A stretch of DNA of 64,000 nt from Mytilus californianus (Eukaryota; Mollusca; Bivalvia; Mytilida; Mytilidae), in assembly GCF_021869535.1 (NCBI RefSeq), contig NW_026262701.1, positions 50,595,278 through 50,659,277 of the forward strand, written 5' to 3'. The first letter of the stretch is position 1, and each line of letters starts with the position of its first letter. The notes below the pieces were generated by a model. The model searched no databases. It was not told where the DNA came from and was given only the letters and a program-made list of their open reading frames with translations. A program made the position numbers and the translations under genes. Positions 33,963-46,904 of the stretch are shown here, one piece after another.

Positions 33963-36074
33963 ATGAGATGTAGGATACAAGATAATGCGACAGAAACCCA
34001 CCGTCGTCAGGAATGAGCAAAGTACATGCAGCAGTCAACCTACAGTTTCAAACAATAAACAACTGTCTGCGAAATATATCAAGCTCCAAATTCATCCAAA
34101 GTCCACAAAAGTGGTGAATAAATTCAACAGAAACAGTCAAATATCCACCATAAATACTCAAAGTCCAAATAACAAAAAAAAAAAAACGTTTATGCATATA
34201 TGTTGTGGAGTCCTTAAAGATTTATCAAGCATTCTTGGCTGTTTGGGGTTTGTTTCGTTTATTAGTGATGTTCATTATAAATGTACATCAATTCATTTTC
34301 ACTGGGCAATCACTAGCAGCCAATTGTCATTAAGTAAATATTGAATTAAGTTAAATAACAACACATTAAATTTTCAAAATTGAAAAAATACTGATTGAAA
34401 TATTAAACTACTACCACTGAATATACCCGATGCGCATATAAAGAACTTTCGTTTTATAGCCGTTATTGGAAAACGTGACTTTATTATACAAGTCTTCTTG
34501 ATGCCATTCATAAGAAAAGAGAACTTATATATCACAACAGTCGGCGTCATAAATCAAATCATGAAAAAAAGATGCATTAGGGGAAGATATCTAAATCGAT
34601 TAAAGCACACATTTTGCATTTCCTTGAATTGTAAATAAAAATTAAGTTGGTTACATTAAAAAAGATATTCTCTACAAACAAGGGTCACGCCAACAAAGTT
34701 GTTTAAAGAATTCGTCTACAGTGATCATTTGCCTGTCAATGATGAGGTTTTAAGTTCAAATCCCTCTCATGGTGAGCTTTGTTCGACTTTGATCTTTTAA
34801 TTACATTTATATTACTGATCGTAATGAAATTCTAAAACATAATCTTTTGGTTTTTTGAGACGTCTTTTCTTCTATTTTTTTGCCATGGCGATGTCAGCCT
34901 CTTTTTTGTTGTTCTGTTAAAAAAAATGTGTGTTCTATAAAACACTAAATTGTAGAAATAAACATCTGGTACACTGCAATTGGTACTGTTAGTGTTATTA
35001 GTACTACTCGCTCGATACTTTTCCTGTTGGACTGTTAGTCCCCGAATGTATCACAAGACCTGTAGCCAGTACTCTGGTAATGGGATGGAAATTCGAATAT
35101 TATTTTATTTAAATTTGCTGTTATAAAAAACGAAATCGTTATAAATTAAGGAATGTATCTTTCGCATGCATCGCTCTGATTCTATGGATGGGTTTGGGTT
35201 TACTTTTGCCCCTTTTTGGTTTTATGATCTCTTCAAAGTATGTATAAGGATTTGGACTTTCAACTATTTAGGCTTTGAGAATCACTGCAGAAACATGTAA
35301 TGCCGAAATGTGCACCTGGTGCAGTTAAATTGATACCGTTAATGTTCCGATCTCGATTTTGATTATATTAATATTATGTTTATATGAAATGTTGAAGGAA
35401 TCTGAGAATGGATTTATACGTTATAATCTTTTCTACCTCAGGAATAGATTACCTTAGCTGTTTTTGGCAAAACTTTTAGGAATTTTTGGTCCTCAATGCT
35501 CTTCAATTTCGTTCTTTATTTGGCCTTTTTAACTTTTTTTTTATTCGAGCGTCACTGATTAGTCTTTTGTAGACGAAACGCGCGTCTGGCGTAAATACAA
35601 AATTTCAATCCTGGTATCTATGATAAGTTTATTTATGTCAAATCAAAATAAAATGTACTTCTGACTAAATCTTTTTAATTCAACAGGACTCACATTGCAG
35701 ATCATTAATTTTTGCCTTTTTCTAAAACAGCTGTCTAAAAAAGTCTAAACAGCAGTAAAGTTTATTTACAGATCAATAATAAAATGAATCAGAATGAAAG
35801 TTTGCCATCATATTTTATTTGATTTAAACCATTGCTTGATCTTTGAATAATAACTACAAGAACAATGCGGTATTTTAAAGCGTATATTCCTATATTCGAG
35901 AAAAAAACCTGTCACGACTTTCATGTCTTTTGCAAAAAATATTTTAAGGAGAGACACTATATAAAATCGCAAGCAATATTATCGCTTCATTGATTGGTTG
36001 TTTGTGTTAAACGCCGCTTTCAGCACTATTGGTTATATCGTGTCGGTCAGTTTTAATTGGTGGAGGGAGCCGTT

Positions 36075-36430
36075 GTCTATAATCACAAGAAATACTATTA
36101 CATGTATCTTCAATAACTAGCTATACTATCATCTTTAATCACAATTAATGTTATTATCTATAATCACGAGCAAAACTATTATCTTTAATCACTAGTGATA
36201 TTATCATCTATAATCACAAACGATAGTATCATCTATTATCGTAAGCAATACTTTCATCTTTATTCACAAACAATGTTATCATATATAATCACAAGCGACA
36301 TTATCATCTATAATCACAATAATACTATCATTTTAAATCACAAGCAATACTATCATCTTTATTTACAAACAATATTGTCACCTATAATCACAAGCAAAAC
36401 TATCATATATAATCACAAGCAAACAATACA
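36075..36430 (+). repeat. about 27-31-bp minisatellite
   Basis: About twelve imperfect units of ctataatcacaagcaatac/tatcat. Unit length varies, so this is an old or rapidly shuffled array. Confidence 0.65.
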
Positions 36431-38017
36431 AACAAACAATATGTAACAAAAGCTAAAGAAAAAACATATCAAAAAGGCTTCTTTTTTAATTCGGTTGCAG
36501 TATCATTAACGCATATCCACGTCTCTTAATGCATGGAATATTCTCATGGTATATTCTATCAAAGGTTTCACCAAATGCTAAAGATGGTCTCAAATATACC
36601 AATGAATTAGTTTAAACTCAAATAAGGAAAAATAATAAGGTTAGGCGTCTGTCTTTATAAAAAGTTATTGATACCGTCGCGGGTCACCTTTATATCAATA
36701 ATTATAAATGAACAACAACAGTCAAACATGTGGTTACAGAATAATAGACTTTTATAGATATTCGTAAACATATAGAAAGACTACAATAGAAATAACTTTT
36801 CTGGTGTGTTTGCTTAAACTCCTAGTGATCCTATTGTCCAATTTTTGTAAATCTAAAAATGTTCATTATGATTTCGCAAAAAATCTGTTATGATAAATGT
36901 CAGATTTATCTTTATGATTTTATTATAGACTAACTAATCTAAGAATTCGAATGTCAAAAAAATATTCAACTAGTGACTGAATAACCCATTCATTCACAAA
37001 TGAGTTTACATTTTACTCTTTTATAACATTGACTTTTAGTATAGACTAGTGTGAAATATCAACTTTTATTTGAATGTGAAATTATGTTATTTTACGGAAA
37101 TCAACGATCTAATATGTTCATACAATCTCATACTTTTGATGCTGTTTAATATTTCTTTTAGGTTTGCAAAGTTGGTCTTACTATGAGTTAATCTTATATA
37201 TGTGAATAGAACCATCTGAAAAATCATTTCATCTATATTTGTCTGACTTTTTATTGTTTAATTTTGAAAAATCAATATGACGCAGGGTGAAACTACCATC
37301 AATCTTGATAACTATTTCTAAACATTATTCCAGGTTTATTTGAGTAGTGTTCATATGGAAATCAGGTTTGATATTCTTATCGCCGACATGTATTATTATC
37401 ATTATATAATATTGAAAATGTTAAGGAGGACATACAATATATGGAAAATTGAATAAAGCTCATTGACTTTGAGTCTTCTCCAATTAAAGAAACATAGATT
37501 CATTCAAAAGTGAAACAAAGAAAATTCATGAATGATGAAACGTCATTAAAAATAACACATCGGAACAATTAATACATGTCGATACTAATATCGTAATCGG
37601 ATTGAAAAGATGAAAGGTAAGTTTCCCCTATTATATTTTCCATATAAAAAGGTCTTTAAATCTGAACTAAAATTCATAGTATCCTCGTATCAAGTATGTA
37701 CCTTGAGGTTCAGCATTAAAACTATGGTAAAACAAACGGCCAAACTTGTAAGTTCCTAAATATAAGTCAAAACTGAAGTTTTGATAGATCTGGCAAATCA
37801 AGAGTTTCCGAAGATCTGCCATAAGACATATCTTAAAATCGGTTTTAAGATGATCTTAGGACTGTCCTACGACATGCCTAATCATTCACATCGAAGGTAT
37901 CTTGGATTATCCTGCCTAGAACTCCTAACCGCTATCTTGAGTGTTGGGGTAGAAGTAAATAGCAAAACTAATTAAAAGTTTATAAAAATGAAAATGCATT
38001 TCAATTAACCAATCGAT

Positions 38018-38018
<1 letters not shown>

Positions 38019-38062
<44 letters not shown>

Positions 38063-38069
38063 GTAATAA
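38019..38069 (+). repeat. (AAT)n microsatellite
   Basis: About 15 units of AAT with a tag interruption near the right end. Confidence 0.8.
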
Positions 38070-38961
38070 AAATCTTTATGAGACACCACAAAATAAAAGT
38101 ATAACTACGTTTTCTATAAAAAAAAATAATTAAGTTAATACAACAATGAGTATGCTATCGGTAAAAATAATGAAATATTTTTGTGTGAGTTGAATTCCGT
38201 CTGTTACAGTTTTATACATAGCAGATGTTAAAGGCAAATATTGGGCTATTTCATTACTGTCAAAAAAGATATACGCATACATATCCTAAATTGGTGTCCT
38301 AAACTTAGAGCAATTTCGCGGACATATTATTAGTTTCGTCAAGTTTTATTAACCCACTTACGATAGAGATATATACTAAGATGGTCGTAGGACATGTCCT
38401 AGTCCAACGACTGCTTAGATAAACATGCACCAGTTCATTTATTTTGAATGTGTCCTGCAATGCAAACTTTAAAATGACATGTAAAATTTTGAATATATGG
38501 AAATATATATTGTTGACACACGATTTAAATAAATGATATAAACTCTTTGATATTTTTTAATGACAACAAATATTCATTTAAGACCATGTGAGTGAATCAA
38601 ATACAGTAGAAGTATGCTATACCTCTGTTTGTTTTCAGTTTTTCTTGTTGTTAACGCATTGATCAAGTAGTAGTTCATTGAATGATTGTATACATTGATG
38701 AACTCGGGAAATCATTTGATGCTGTATTTTATCCTTGAAAGTCGACTGTGTTATATACATATTTCTTTTTAATTAGTTGTGCAGTATGCACGTATACTTT
38801 ACTTTGGGAAAGATTTCTTTTAGAAATGAAAAAAAAATTAAAAAAAACCAAAAAAATATTTAGGTATTTCTACGTTGATACGTACAAATGTTTTAATATT
38901 TGACTCAAATGCCCGTTGATAATTGTATAAATATGTCCCCAGTGATGTATATATTCGTGAA

Positions 38962-41900
38962 TTATCTTTTCCTCCTTGATACTTTACGAATTAAGCTTAT
39001 CAAATCATCATTGTTTGTTTTTTGTGCTATCCTTTTGACATCTCCCCATGGTGGACGACAGCCTTTTTCTAATAACAACTCAACGAATTCTAGCTTACCA
39101 TTATGACAAGCAGTTTTAAATAGAGAAATCATATCAAAGAAGCTGGGGTCACATCTTTCTAACATAAACTCAAATATTTCAAAATACCTGTTGATACATG
39201 CATTTTCAATTGTAGAGTTGTTTCGCTTCTACAAGAAAAACCACTACATTTCCATTTCCTGTAATACAAGCATTGTTTAGTGCAGACTCAAAATCAAATA
39301 ATTTATGATCAAAGGTTTTAATTAAATGAACTACATTCCGATAATTTCCTTTACTGCATGTCCAGTTGAAAACTGATTTTATATCAAAGATTTTGCAATC
39401 AAATGTATCTAATAAAAACCTTACCAAAGCAAAATGCCCTAATGAACACGCCTTCGTCATCGGCATTTTGAAATCTAAAGGAGGAATTTCACATAATTTA
39501 ACCAATAGCTTCATTATGTCTAAATTACATGTTCGGCTATAGCATGTTTCTCTCATGGCTGAAGTTATGTCAATAGATGCAGTATTGAATTTTTTAAGTA
39601 ATAACTTAGTGAATGTTAAATTACCATTTTTGCACGACCGCTGATTTATAGAGTTAATATGATCATTTGACACCTCAGAATGGTCGATAATTAATATGAT
39701 TAATTCTTCACGGTTATTTTCCAGTGCTAGTCTAGTTAATTTGTTCACATTTTCTTTAGATAATGATGAAACAGATGTTGTATTAAATAAAATTTCAACG
39801 TAGTCAATATCTTCATTACTACTTATCCATGCCATCACCGAATTTATATCTACATTTCTTTTATTGCATATTTCAAGTAGAATTATAACTAAGTCCTTAT
39901 TTTTGCAGTCTACTGCTATTTTGAGTGCTGCCGATACGTCAAGATATTTTTTATTCACCTTTTCAAACAGAAATTTAGTAAACAAGAGATCACCATTTTG
40001 ACAGGCCCACTCCAATACAGAGTTTATACCAGACGATTCTTTGTATAAATCATTGTCAATTGTATAAAATAGAACTTTGAGAAATTCGACATCAGCTTTA
40101 CTGCATGCCCATGCAAATATGAATTCGATATGGATTAAAATTTGGTCACATATTGTTAATAAAAATATGAGTAAGTCGTTATTGTTTCTTTCACAGGCAA
40201 ATCTTACAACATGATTTAGATCCATTAATTTTGGATTAACTGATTCTAATAAAAATAACACAAGATCAACATATCCATTATCACATGCCAACTTCATTAG
40301 AATATCCATGTCAAGAAGACAATGGTCAACGGTCTCTAAAACACAGTTTATAAAGTCTATATTGCAATTTTTACATGCCCATCTCATTACAACTGCCATA
40401 TTGAAATGCCCAAAGCCATACACTTGAAAATACGCCTTTATAAAGTCTGCACTGCTATGGATAGAGATTACTTCCCATACATGGTCTATTAGTTCATCAT
40501 TTGCAGCTATATGAGTTACAAACAGATGAACAAGTTCGGTGTTACAATTTGTACACGCCTTCTTAATTGTATACACCATATCCATGATATCAAAACTACG
40601 GAATGTAAAATATTCGCAGAAACATTTGACTAGTTCCATATCACCAATTTCGCATGCTGCATTCATCCACAATAATTTATTAAATATCTTATGATTAAAT
40701 ACTTTTAATAATAGGTTTAAGTTTTCAATTTTGAAATCTTTCTCAAATAAAAAAACAAGAAATCCATCAACATTCAACAATGGGGTTCTAGAATCATTTA
40801 TAATACGACATAAAAGCTCAAGTGAAGAAATATTTCGAAAAACTTCAACAAAGCCGTTTTGAACAAATTCAACCGTACTATCTAAGTCTTCAAGTCTGAT
40901 ATTGTGCGATTTAATCACATTCCATGCAAGACATGCTTTCTTCTCATTCAAAATTCTACAGAAGCAAAGAAAACATATTTTAACACTCTCTTTGCATAAT
41001 ATTACAGATTCATCGTTAGATGACAATGTTTTACAGATATCACTCAGAAAGTAATTTAAAATGTTTTCGTCATTTTTGCAATAAAGTAATAATGCAGTTG
41101 ATAGATGAAAAGAATCGGTTAAAGCCAACCCCAACAAAGAATGTCACTAAAAGTTGGAAGAGGAATTAAATATGTATACTTGCTTCTACTAAAACATTTA
41201 TATTGTTCATTTTGTCTATATATTTTACATAAATTATCTATTATTTTCAAATATGTTAGTTGGATAATTGGTGACTCGCTTGCTGTTTTAGCAAATAAAT
41301 ACGGATCATTTATATATTTATAACCTAGGAAAAAAATCAATCGTTGTGCTAACAATGTATAATTCTGCTCTGATACTTTGTAAATCATTTCGCCAACCAA
41401 TTCATTATAATCTTCAGGTCTTGTCATTTCAACGATAAAATCGAAATCCATCATTTGGACCAGATTGGCTGTATTGATACTGTGACACGATAAAAAGACT
41501 GCCTCAAAAATAGTTCGATGTTGGAAGCAATAAAAATTACTTTCTTTTTTTAATTAGTTCCCATTCTGCAGACGAATAACGCTTTCAACGACGTCATGTT
41601 TTGTAAAAGAGCTATCGTGATGCCCGAAAATACTTGACGAAACGTTATTAATTTGTTGTAAATTAAGGTGTTCGACATTTATTTTATCCCCGTTGAGCAG
41701 AATAAATGATAAAATTGTGAAATCCACTAAATAGCTTGCATCGGTATTCCCCTTCTCTTTCATGTCAGTAATATGTTCCCAGAGAATTTCGTTTGCATGT
41801 TTGAAAAATGATATACCTTGTTTTAGAAATTTTCTGTTAGATGTGAACATGTAACAAGCCTGAGGAAAGTCAATGATCGAGTTGGATTCGTTTTCAATAA

Positions 41901-42532
41901 TACAATCTATAGTATTTGAATAAAAAAATATCGTATCTTTTAGACAACATGACGCAGTATTGTAGTTTTCTTCTTCTTGATCAGAGATTTCCTGAACTCC
42001 ATGTTTATGTAAATAATTCAACAAACATTTCCGTTTTTCGACCTTATTCATTCGAAAATCCTTACATTTCAAATCTATTAATTATCACTACAAAAAAGCC
42101 GATGTTTTGAAATTAAAGTAGTACACTTATGTTTAATATTGTCTGGCATTGTCAATATAACTTTAACATGATCACTCTTGACACATGTGTATATCGCATC
42201 GACATTTTTTATATGTATATCTTCGTTAAACATACTATTCGTCTTACCAAAAACGTCATCGCAAAGTACAATACAGTTATCATTCATATCGATTATTTCT
42301 TGCCATTCTGAAATATTTGGTAAATTTACCATGGTATAGGAGCTGTAATCTTTAGAATATTGATGAAGTGTTTCCAATGCAATTCTAGATTATCCAGAAC
42401 CAGATGGTCCCATGATTACTACGTGACCATTTTCCTATAAGCTTTTTAGAATAGCTGGCATTGCGCTAGTTTGTACAAATGTACCTTCTTCTAAATGAAC
42501 CTTGACTGCTGCATCTGTTAGACGCGAGATTT
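38962..42532 (-). pseudogene. exon 3: nSTAND NTPase plus ankyrin-type repeats, disrupted
   Basis: Starts after acceptor ttttttgttatttag in the phase left by the coiled-coil exon. Order: linker ISRLTDAAVKVHLEEGTFVQ; P-loop region with HVVIMGPSGSG then a stop where Lys is expected, then S; Walker B NCIVLCDDVFG; sensor-like VKVILTMPDN; helical region with LTLxEK-type start; FYCFQHRTIFEAVFLS, a block typical of these NTPases; then ankyrin-type repeats to the end (RRKR stop, 38,962). Lesions: TAG 42,435-42,437, TAA 42,390-42,392, frameshift 42,078-42,083, TAA 41,554-41,556, frameshift 41,138-41,141, frameshift 39,212-39,232. STAND NTPases normally act as nucleotide-dependent switches; this copy should not make one. 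Family placement (nSTAND3-like) is from remembered motifs. Confidence 0.7.
39206..41137 (-). CDS. open ankyrin-type repeat block of the disrupted STAND gene
   Basis: The longest open frame in the window, 643 codons, without ATG at its start (it opens with a Leu codon just after a frameshift). About 30-36-residue units carry the core ACxxGxxxxVxxLL: ACEIGDMELVKCF, ACKNCNIDFINCVL, ACDNGYVDLVLFLL, ACQNGDLLFTKFLF, ACSLGHFALVRFLL, ACITGNGNVVVFLV. The usual GxTPLHxAA of canonical ankyrin is mostly lost, so these are divergent ankyrin-like repeats. A further open piece (39,165-38,962, ACHNGKLEFVELLL) continues in another frame. In intact relatives the block would be the C-terminal sensor of the NTPase. 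Translation from here alone is unlikely unless an internal start or a fused transcript exists. Confidence 0.65.
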   Translation of the reverse strand: MLGLALTDSFHLSTALLLYCKNDENILNYFLSDICKTLSSNDESVILCKESVKICFLCFCRILNEKKACLAWNVIKSHNIRLEDLDSTVEFVQNGFVEVFRNISSLELLCRIINDSRTPLLNVDGFLVFLFEKDFKIENLNLLLKVFNHKIFNKLLWMNAACEIGDMELVKCFCEYFTFRSFDIMDMVYTIKKACTNCNTELVHLFVTHIAANDELIDHVWEVISIHSSADFIKAYFQVYGFGHFNMAVVMRWACKNCNIDFINCVLETVDHCLLDMDILMKLACDNGYVDLVLFLLESVNPKLMDLNHVVRFACERNNNDLLIFLLTICDQILIHIEFIFAWACSKADVEFLKVLFYTIDNDLYKESSGINSVLEWACQNGDLLFTKFLFEKVNKKYLDVSAALKIAVDCKNKDLVIILLEICNKRNVDINSVMAWISSNEDIDYVEILFNTTSVSSLSKENVNKLTRLALENNREELIILIIDHSEVSNDHINSINQRSCKNGNLTFTKLLLKKFNTASIDITSAMRETCYSRTCNLDIMKLLVKLCEIPPLDFKMPMTKACSLGHFALVRFLLDTFDCKIFDIKSVFNWTCSKGNYRNVVHLIKTFDHKLFDFESALNNACITGNGNVVVFLVEAKQLYN

Positions 42533-45500
42533 CTAAATAACAAAAAAGGTAAATACATTAAATCGTATTAATAAACGTAATTTACTTCAAGTCACAAAAT
42601 ATAAAATCCGTAAACATTGACAAAAGCGGAATTTCACATAATACATCTGTAGTTAAATTCAAGATCATTTAAATGGACTGAAGTCAGTTAAGGATGTTCG
42701 CTAAAAAAGAGGGACGAAAGATACCAGAGGGACAGTCAACTCTGTTTCAAAATAATAAGCTTTTTAAAAGACAGTTATAAATTGATAGTATATAAATAAA
42801 GGAACTAAAAAAGCAGATAAAAATGAAGAGTCCGTGTGCTTGTTTTCGAGATATAAGCCATTGAAAATTTGGTGGGAAATGATTCTCTCTAGATTTTTCA
42901 TACATTTAACATTGGCACCTTTTTTTTTATCTAAAAGTATGAAAAAATAACAAGGATTTAATAAGATTTTCAAAGATGGTATTTTAAACTATATCTAATC
43001 AAATTATGAAAAGAAAAGTAAGGGTTAGTGGGCAAAAATCTGTAATGATACTACATGGATAAAACCAGAGGATTCCGAATATCTGATAAAAATTCAAAAA
43101 CAAGAGGAGCGATTATCCTTAACAGAGGTCTATAGTTTGCCGGAATAGAATAATGCATATTTGGAGCAATTAAATTTTTAATTCATAAAAGAAGCATTAT
43201 CTATAAACAATGTATTTTCTCTACACGTCCTTTTACATTATAATTCGATTACTGAAGTCTCCATAATATTTTAACCATTGTGTGTTAATGGAATTCCCAT
43301 CAAGAGTTTCACTAAATTTACACTATTCATAGTGAACATCATATGATCTATAGCTGAAATTAAACATGTATTTTAAGCAAGAAAAGAGTTCTTATATATC
43401 GACACATCATTTTTTTGTGTGTAAATTTACTGCTCATAAAACCTTTAAATCATTCAAAATACTAAGGTTTTCCAACCTCTGGTATAGCTGATCTTAGCCA
43501 GATGTGACACAATCTTTTGCATTTTTTTTGGTTTTCAATTCTCTTCAACTTCTTTAATGATTTTGCCTTCTTATTGTATGTATTCAAGTACAGCTGATGA
43601 GTCATCTGTACACGAAACGCGCGTCTGGCGAACAACATTATAAGCCCGTTATCTTAAATTAGTTTTTTTTATATATACATGTATACATATAGTTCGTGCC
43701 ATGGTCTACATACAGTCAAGTTGTTTATAAATTAAACAAAGAACTGAATATCCGTTTCTTAATTAAGAAAAGAAACATATTTATGTTCTGCTCTTTGGTT
43801 GGGTTGTTGTCTCTTTGACACATGCCCCGTTTCCATTCTCAATTTTATTATGTCGAGGATGTTAATTTCGTGAAACGTAAGTACTCTGCAAAGTCAATCG
43901 TGTGTCTCAATGACCGCTGCAAAATGAAATTCAGTTTTGAAAATGAATAATATGCTTAGCACTTGTGCTGCAAAGCTTCATTAAAAATATAGTGTATCTA
44001 AATTGAGGAGGACAAAAACAAAACGTTAAAATAATTTTTAATCTCATCGTAAAAATAAAAATATGAATAAATTATACAAATGCACTTTTCTTATTGTTGC
44101 ATGCCTGTCTGTTTATTTCAAATTTTAAATTGCTGTTATATCTTATTGACATGTGACAAGGATTCTTACTTATATCATAGCTTCATATCAGCAACGTCTC
44201 GGACAAGTTCCAAAATCAGTGCGGATAAACTATTTTTAAAAGAGTTATGCCCCTTGGAAACATTAATTAGATGGAAAATTGCATTGTTAGCGCTCTCATT
44301 TGTACAATTCTTTCCAGATTTTTATGAAACTGATATTGGTTTTTATCAGCAATGTCTTGGACGAGTTCGAACATCAGTGCCGATCAATTATTTTTAAAAG
44401 AGTTATGTCCCTTGGAAATATTAATCATATGGAAAATTGCATTGTGAGCGCTCTCTTGTGTACAATTCTTTCCAGATTTTTATGAAATGTATATCATAGG
44501 GTTACATCAGCAAGTTCCAAAATCAGTGCGGATCAATTATTTTTAAAAGAGTTATGCCGCTTGGAAATATTGATTATATGGAGGATTGCACTGTTATCAC
44601 TATCACGTGTACAATTCTTGCCAGATTTGTATGAAACTTATATCATAGTTTTTTTAACAGCTATGTCTTGGACAATTTCAAAAATAAGTGCTGATCAAAT
44701 ATTCTTAACGAGTTATACCCCTGGCAAATATTATTTATATTGGAAATATTGATTATATGGAAAATTGCACTGTTATCACTATCACGTGTACAATTCTTGC
44801 CAGATTTGTATGAAACTTATATCATAGTTTTTTATCAGCAATGTCTTGGACAATTTCGAAAATAAGTGCTGATCAAATATTCTTAACGAGTTATACCCCT
44901 TGGAAGTATTATTCATATTGGAAATTGCATTGCATTTGCTCTCAAGCCTTCATTTCTCAAAAAATATTTATAAAAAGTTTTAAAGAACCAAAACTTGTTA
45001 TTGCCCTTTGACCTTGGACAGATAAAACATGTACTACGCGGGGGACATTGGAACTGTGTTCTTTTATATGCATTGTGTTGCTAAAATGGAAATAAAAAAT
45101 ACTCGACCATTTTTCCTGTCAAATCAAATGTTTCAAAAGTGTAAATCGAACAATAAATCAAAAAAGTTAAGATGTTATCTCTTTGATATTTATTGCACAC
45201 CTACTTTTGGGAATCTACCTACCGTCATACTTTTCTGTCCTTCGCCCTGTATCTGAAACAAACATTTAAAAGGAATTTTTACACAGTTCAACATTGTTTG
45301 TTTTTGACATGTGTGATGCAGTTACTAACAGAGTAAACCTCTGATAATGTTAAAATAGTTTTGATATGTGTAGTCTTTTTGAAATACTATTTCATTTATA
45401 TTATGAAAAAAAATGAAATATCAATGACGTAGCTTGTATACTGGAGCTTCCACATCTTTTGACCATAGCTCATACATTAACAACTCTTAGTTGTATAGTA

Positions 45501-45698
45501 TGGAAAACACTGCCGCTAATGCATGATTGTGTCCTAGGAAAATGACCCAACTTTTGCATGCAATTAAACATTTAATATATATGTTATATTTGCCCATTAA
45601 GTTATAGAAAAAACACAGTATATACTTGTGTGAAATAATTTAGGTTGGAATGCTCAGATATGTTTCTTGTTTTCAACAAAGATAAAATGTTAAAATAC
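42533..45698. other. intron 2 of the HEPN-STAND gene, repeat-filled
   Basis: No exon seen. It holds a dispersed repeat (about 43,455-43,645), a fragment at about 43,790-43,850 shared with 16,190-16,245, and the tandem array at 44,150-44,960. Confidence 0.5.
44150..44960 (+). repeat. about 155-180-bp tandem array, five units
   Basis: The core aaaagagttatgccccttgg recurs near 44,238, 44,397, 44,547, 44,706 and 44,885, with decaying similarity. The small open frames here are shifted images of one unit. Confidence 0.7.
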
Positions 45699-45819
45699 CT
45701 TTAGTTTTCTGCTTGCCAATTTCGTCCATTGCTGATAAAACATCTTGCATTTTCGTTGTTTGTAAAAGTTCGATTGAGGCAAGTCTTTCCTGGACACTTC
45801 CTAAATTAGTTTCTAAGTA
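45699..45819 (-). pseudogene. exon 2 of the HEPN-STAND gene: coiled coil
   Basis: 121-bp exon (acceptor tttatttggcag, donor gtattt), phase 0 in and phase 1 out, matching exons 1 and 3. The reading frame is intact: YLETNLGSVQERLASIELLQ then TTKMQDVLSAMDEIGKQKTK, with heptad-like spacing of L/I/V, so a coiled coil between the HEPN and NTPase domains. It is labelled pseudogene because the whole gene is broken elsewhere. Confidence 0.7.
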
Positions 45820-46349
45820 CTGCCAAATAAAAGAAAGAATCTATATGCACAAGAACATAATAGAAATGAAAGTGCAAATATGATAAAAATGAAAACCAAT
45901 TGAAATAAAATTCTCATAAAAAGAGGAAAACAAAATTACGTATAAGCGATACAGCCATAATCAGTACTGAAGGATGTTAACTACTGACATTTATAACTTT
46001 TTATTAAAAATATAAGCTTGTATTTCCAGAATACACTATTCTAATATGACGTGTTTCTTTCTCTTTGGAAGCAAAGCCGTGTTTTAATTGCAATAGAACA
46101 AAGGCTGCACGTGATTGACGTCACAATTGAAATTGCAACGTCAGTTGTATTTGGAACAACGCCGGGAATTAAATAAAATCATTCTCAAAGTCAGTTTATA
46201 TATATCTGTTCATTTTTTTTTATCGTGAAAAGGTTGACTTTCTATATCGTTTTGGCTTCATAAAAACAAAATGGCTGCCTTTCGAACGTGTATTATATGT
46301 CCGCTTCGAAGTACAGAAGTTCTAAATATTCCTATTCGATTCGAAATAA

Positions 46350-46485
46350 ATCTATCATGCCATGCTCTATGCTAGTTTTAACATTTTACTTCTCTTCATT
46401 TTACACCTCGCTTTCGCTCGGTATAAAGATATTGACAAATATTATGCATACCCATGTTAAAATGAGCATAGAGCATACATGAAAG
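46350..46485. repeat. inverted repeat around 'catgctctatgct'
   Basis: catgccatgctctatgctag at 46,356 and its inverted partner gagcatagagcatacatg at about 46,463 frame about 90 bases. Probable MITE remnant. Confidence 0.5.
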
Positions 46486-46904
46486 AATTACATCTTAAGT
46501 AATGTTTTTCAATTCCCTGTATTTCTACCACTGATTATTATACAGTTTACATATCGTTTTTTCCACTGTTTTTAATAAAAAAAAATTCCAAAATCATATT
46601 TCTCTCGCCAAAAATTCCAGTTTTCAAGATTCTTATGTTTCAAAAACAAGCAAATAGTTTTTACATTTGAATTGTTTCAGATCTCGCTATCACGTGGTCT
46701 TTTATATTTAATTTTCAATACTACATATGTTTTGTTCATTGATGAATGCCGTAAGATTTCCTACCAGAAAGCGTTTAATCCTTGTCCTCGGTAAAAATAG
46801 TTGTTTCATTGGTAATCATACCATATGTCCTTATAATATCCCCACGATTGAATAGGGCGGTATATAGTGATAGAGGTTTCTCTATACCCATTCATCCTAC
46901 AGTC

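Larger units (their letters stand above)
33963..38961. other. intergenic region between convergent genes
   Basis: No gene recognised. The 119-codon open frame at 33,985-34,344 has no family resemblance and lies right after the polyadenylation signal. Dispersed repeats: about 34,855-34,920 and 35,440-35,637. Weak inverted-repeat pieces at about 37,780-37,880 and 38,285-38,425 (tcttaggactgtcctacgac versus gtaggacatgtcctag) may be the ends of a small element. Confidence 0.45.

Noticed and set aside
33985-34344. 119-codon open frame
   Set aside because: It lies just past the receptor's polyadenylation signal, is low in complexity and matches no family; chance opening is likely.
34670-34785. Possible tRNA or SINE (agttcaaatccctctcatgg)
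   Set aside because: A B-box-like string is present, but no A box at the right distance and no cloverleaf.
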